From Candidatus Thermoflexus japonica (GTDB taxonomy: Bacteria > Chloroflexota > Anaerolineae > Thermoflexales > Thermoflexaceae), in assembly GCA_002898735.1 (NCBI GenBank), contig BEHY01000004.1, positions 1-64,000 of the forward strand: DNA of 64,000 nt, in the 5' to 3' direction. A model generated the notes under the pieces. It did no database searches. It had not been told where the DNA came from and saw only the letters and a program-made list of their open reading frames with translations. Numbering within the stretch: position 1 is the stretch's first letter; each line of letters starts with the position of its first letter. Positions 63,472 to 64,000 of this stretch are shown here, piece by piece. Both the position numbers and the translations under genes were made by a program.

Positions 63472-64000
63472 TTAAACCAGATAGAAGACCTTGGGTTCCG
63501 TGCCCAGCTCTTCTTTCAGCCGGAAGGCATTCGGCCGGCTGGCCAATTCAGAAACCAGGCTCTGCGGATCATTGAGATCTCCGAAATAGGTTGCCCGACC
63601 CATACAGGAGAGGACGCATGCAGGCAATTGCCCACGCTCAATACGGTGGAGGCAGAAGTGACATTTGCGTACGTTCCCAACCGGCGAGGTGTCCTTGCGG
63701 CGCACGCGGTTCTCCCCATACTCTGGGGACGGGAGCGATTCGTAAGGCTGGGGGAGGCCGCCCTCGAAGTCACTGTAGAAATAGCCGGAGTCAAAAGATC
63801 GGGCGGCATAGGGACACGCAGTGATGCAATAACGGCACCCGATGCACTGATCGTAGTTGATCACCACGATGCCATCCGGCCGTTTCCAGGTCGCCCGGAC
63901 CGGGCACACGGGGACGCATGGCGGGTTCTCACATTGCATGCATGGCCGCGGGATGAAACGGCGGGAGACATTCGGGTATGTCCCCCGCGTCTCGGTGATC
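63472..64000 (-). CDS. 4Fe-4S ferredoxin-type electron-transfer subunit, 5' end off window
   Basis: Frame open through the window end ([20 protein letters not shown] just inside it), so the gene is 5'-truncated here. The visible 175 residues have the DmsB/PsrB cysteine pattern: [52 protein letters not shown]. Transfers electrons between the molybdenum subunit and NrfD. Stop is 11 nt before the catalytic-subunit start. Confidence 0.93.
   Translation of the reverse strand, partial: ITETRGTYPNVSRRFIPRPCMQCENPPCVPVCPVRATWKRPDGIVVINYDQCIGCRYCITACPYAARSFDSGYFYSDFEGGLPQPYESLPSPEYGENRVRRKDTSPVGNVRKCHFCLHRIERGQLPACVLSCMGRATYFGDLNDPQSLVSELASRPNAFRLKEELGTEPKVFYLV

Overview
The window looks like the chromosome of a GC-rich, thermophilic Chloroflexota bacterium, closest in flavour to Thermoflexus-type lineages. 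This is inferred from the very high GC, lipoproteins and exported proteins with Thr-Pro linkers, a BTAD/SARP-type STAND regulator, the S12 insertion, and a C-terminal YLPLV-type tail on a decayed exported protein. No 16S gene is present to confirm it. Coding is dense on both strands.

Layout. 0-1.3 kb: end of an insertion sequence that truncates a peptide-ABC binding lipoprotein. 1.6-6.4 kb: CsoR-type metal repressor, a striking NfeD-presenilin/SPP fusion protease, rpsF-ssb-rpsR, and a PpiC/SurA-like foldase. 6.5-6.7 kb: three tRNAs (Cys, Gly, Phe) with a near-consensus promoter and a terminator. 6.8-9.5 kb: niacin salvage unit (nicotinamidase, NiaR-type 3H repressor, MFS transporter). 9.6-20.6 kb: a long glycerol/dihydroxyacetone operon preceded by two tandem palindromic operators. 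It encodes GlpF, DhaK, DhaL, GlpK, a short FAD glycerol-3-phosphate dehydrogenase, a complete SdhB/SdhC/SdhD-like electron-transfer module, a methyltransferase, a PfpI protein and a split DhaM (EIIA, HPr, EI). Glycerol can enter through GlpF, be phosphorylated by GlpK and be oxidised to DHAP, apparently passing electrons through the Sdh-like subunits to quinone. Dihydroxyacetone is phosphorylated by the PEP-dependent relay EI-HPr-DhaM-DhaL-DhaK.

20.6-28 kb: Ser/Thr kinase, sugar-epimerase-like protein, penicillin acylase, a cluster of modular repeats, and lepA. 28-42.5 kb: an island of uncharacterised membrane proteins (PH-like, zinc-ribbon, Flp-pilin-like, WD40, polytopic, two PrsW-family proteins, a Gly/Pro-rich anchored protein) next to a BTAD regulator with HEAT-like repeats. 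Three transcription units here share the same 8+3+8 direct repeat (TGTTCACA-N3-TGTTCCCA) at a fixed 9 nt from a -10-like hexamer. This is the best candidate for an undescribed regulated system.

42.7-54.2 kb: C45 hydrolase, HtrA-type protease, lipB, RodZ-like protein, rplI, a Phd/PIN toxin-antitoxin pair, rhodanese, TusA-like protein, carbonic anhydrase, rpsL, an RsuA/RluB pseudouridine synthase, polysaccharide deacetylase, tRNA-Glu and a phosphoribosyltransferase. 54.3-58.3 kb: an NMT1/THI5-type ABC importer driven from an IclR regulator fused to a PNPOx-like domain. 58.6 kb to the end: a molybdopterin oxidoreductase operon (FeS subunit running off the end, TAT-exported catalytic subunit, TorD chaperone, NrfD membrane anchor). 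Substrate specificity of that enzyme cannot be read from the sequence.
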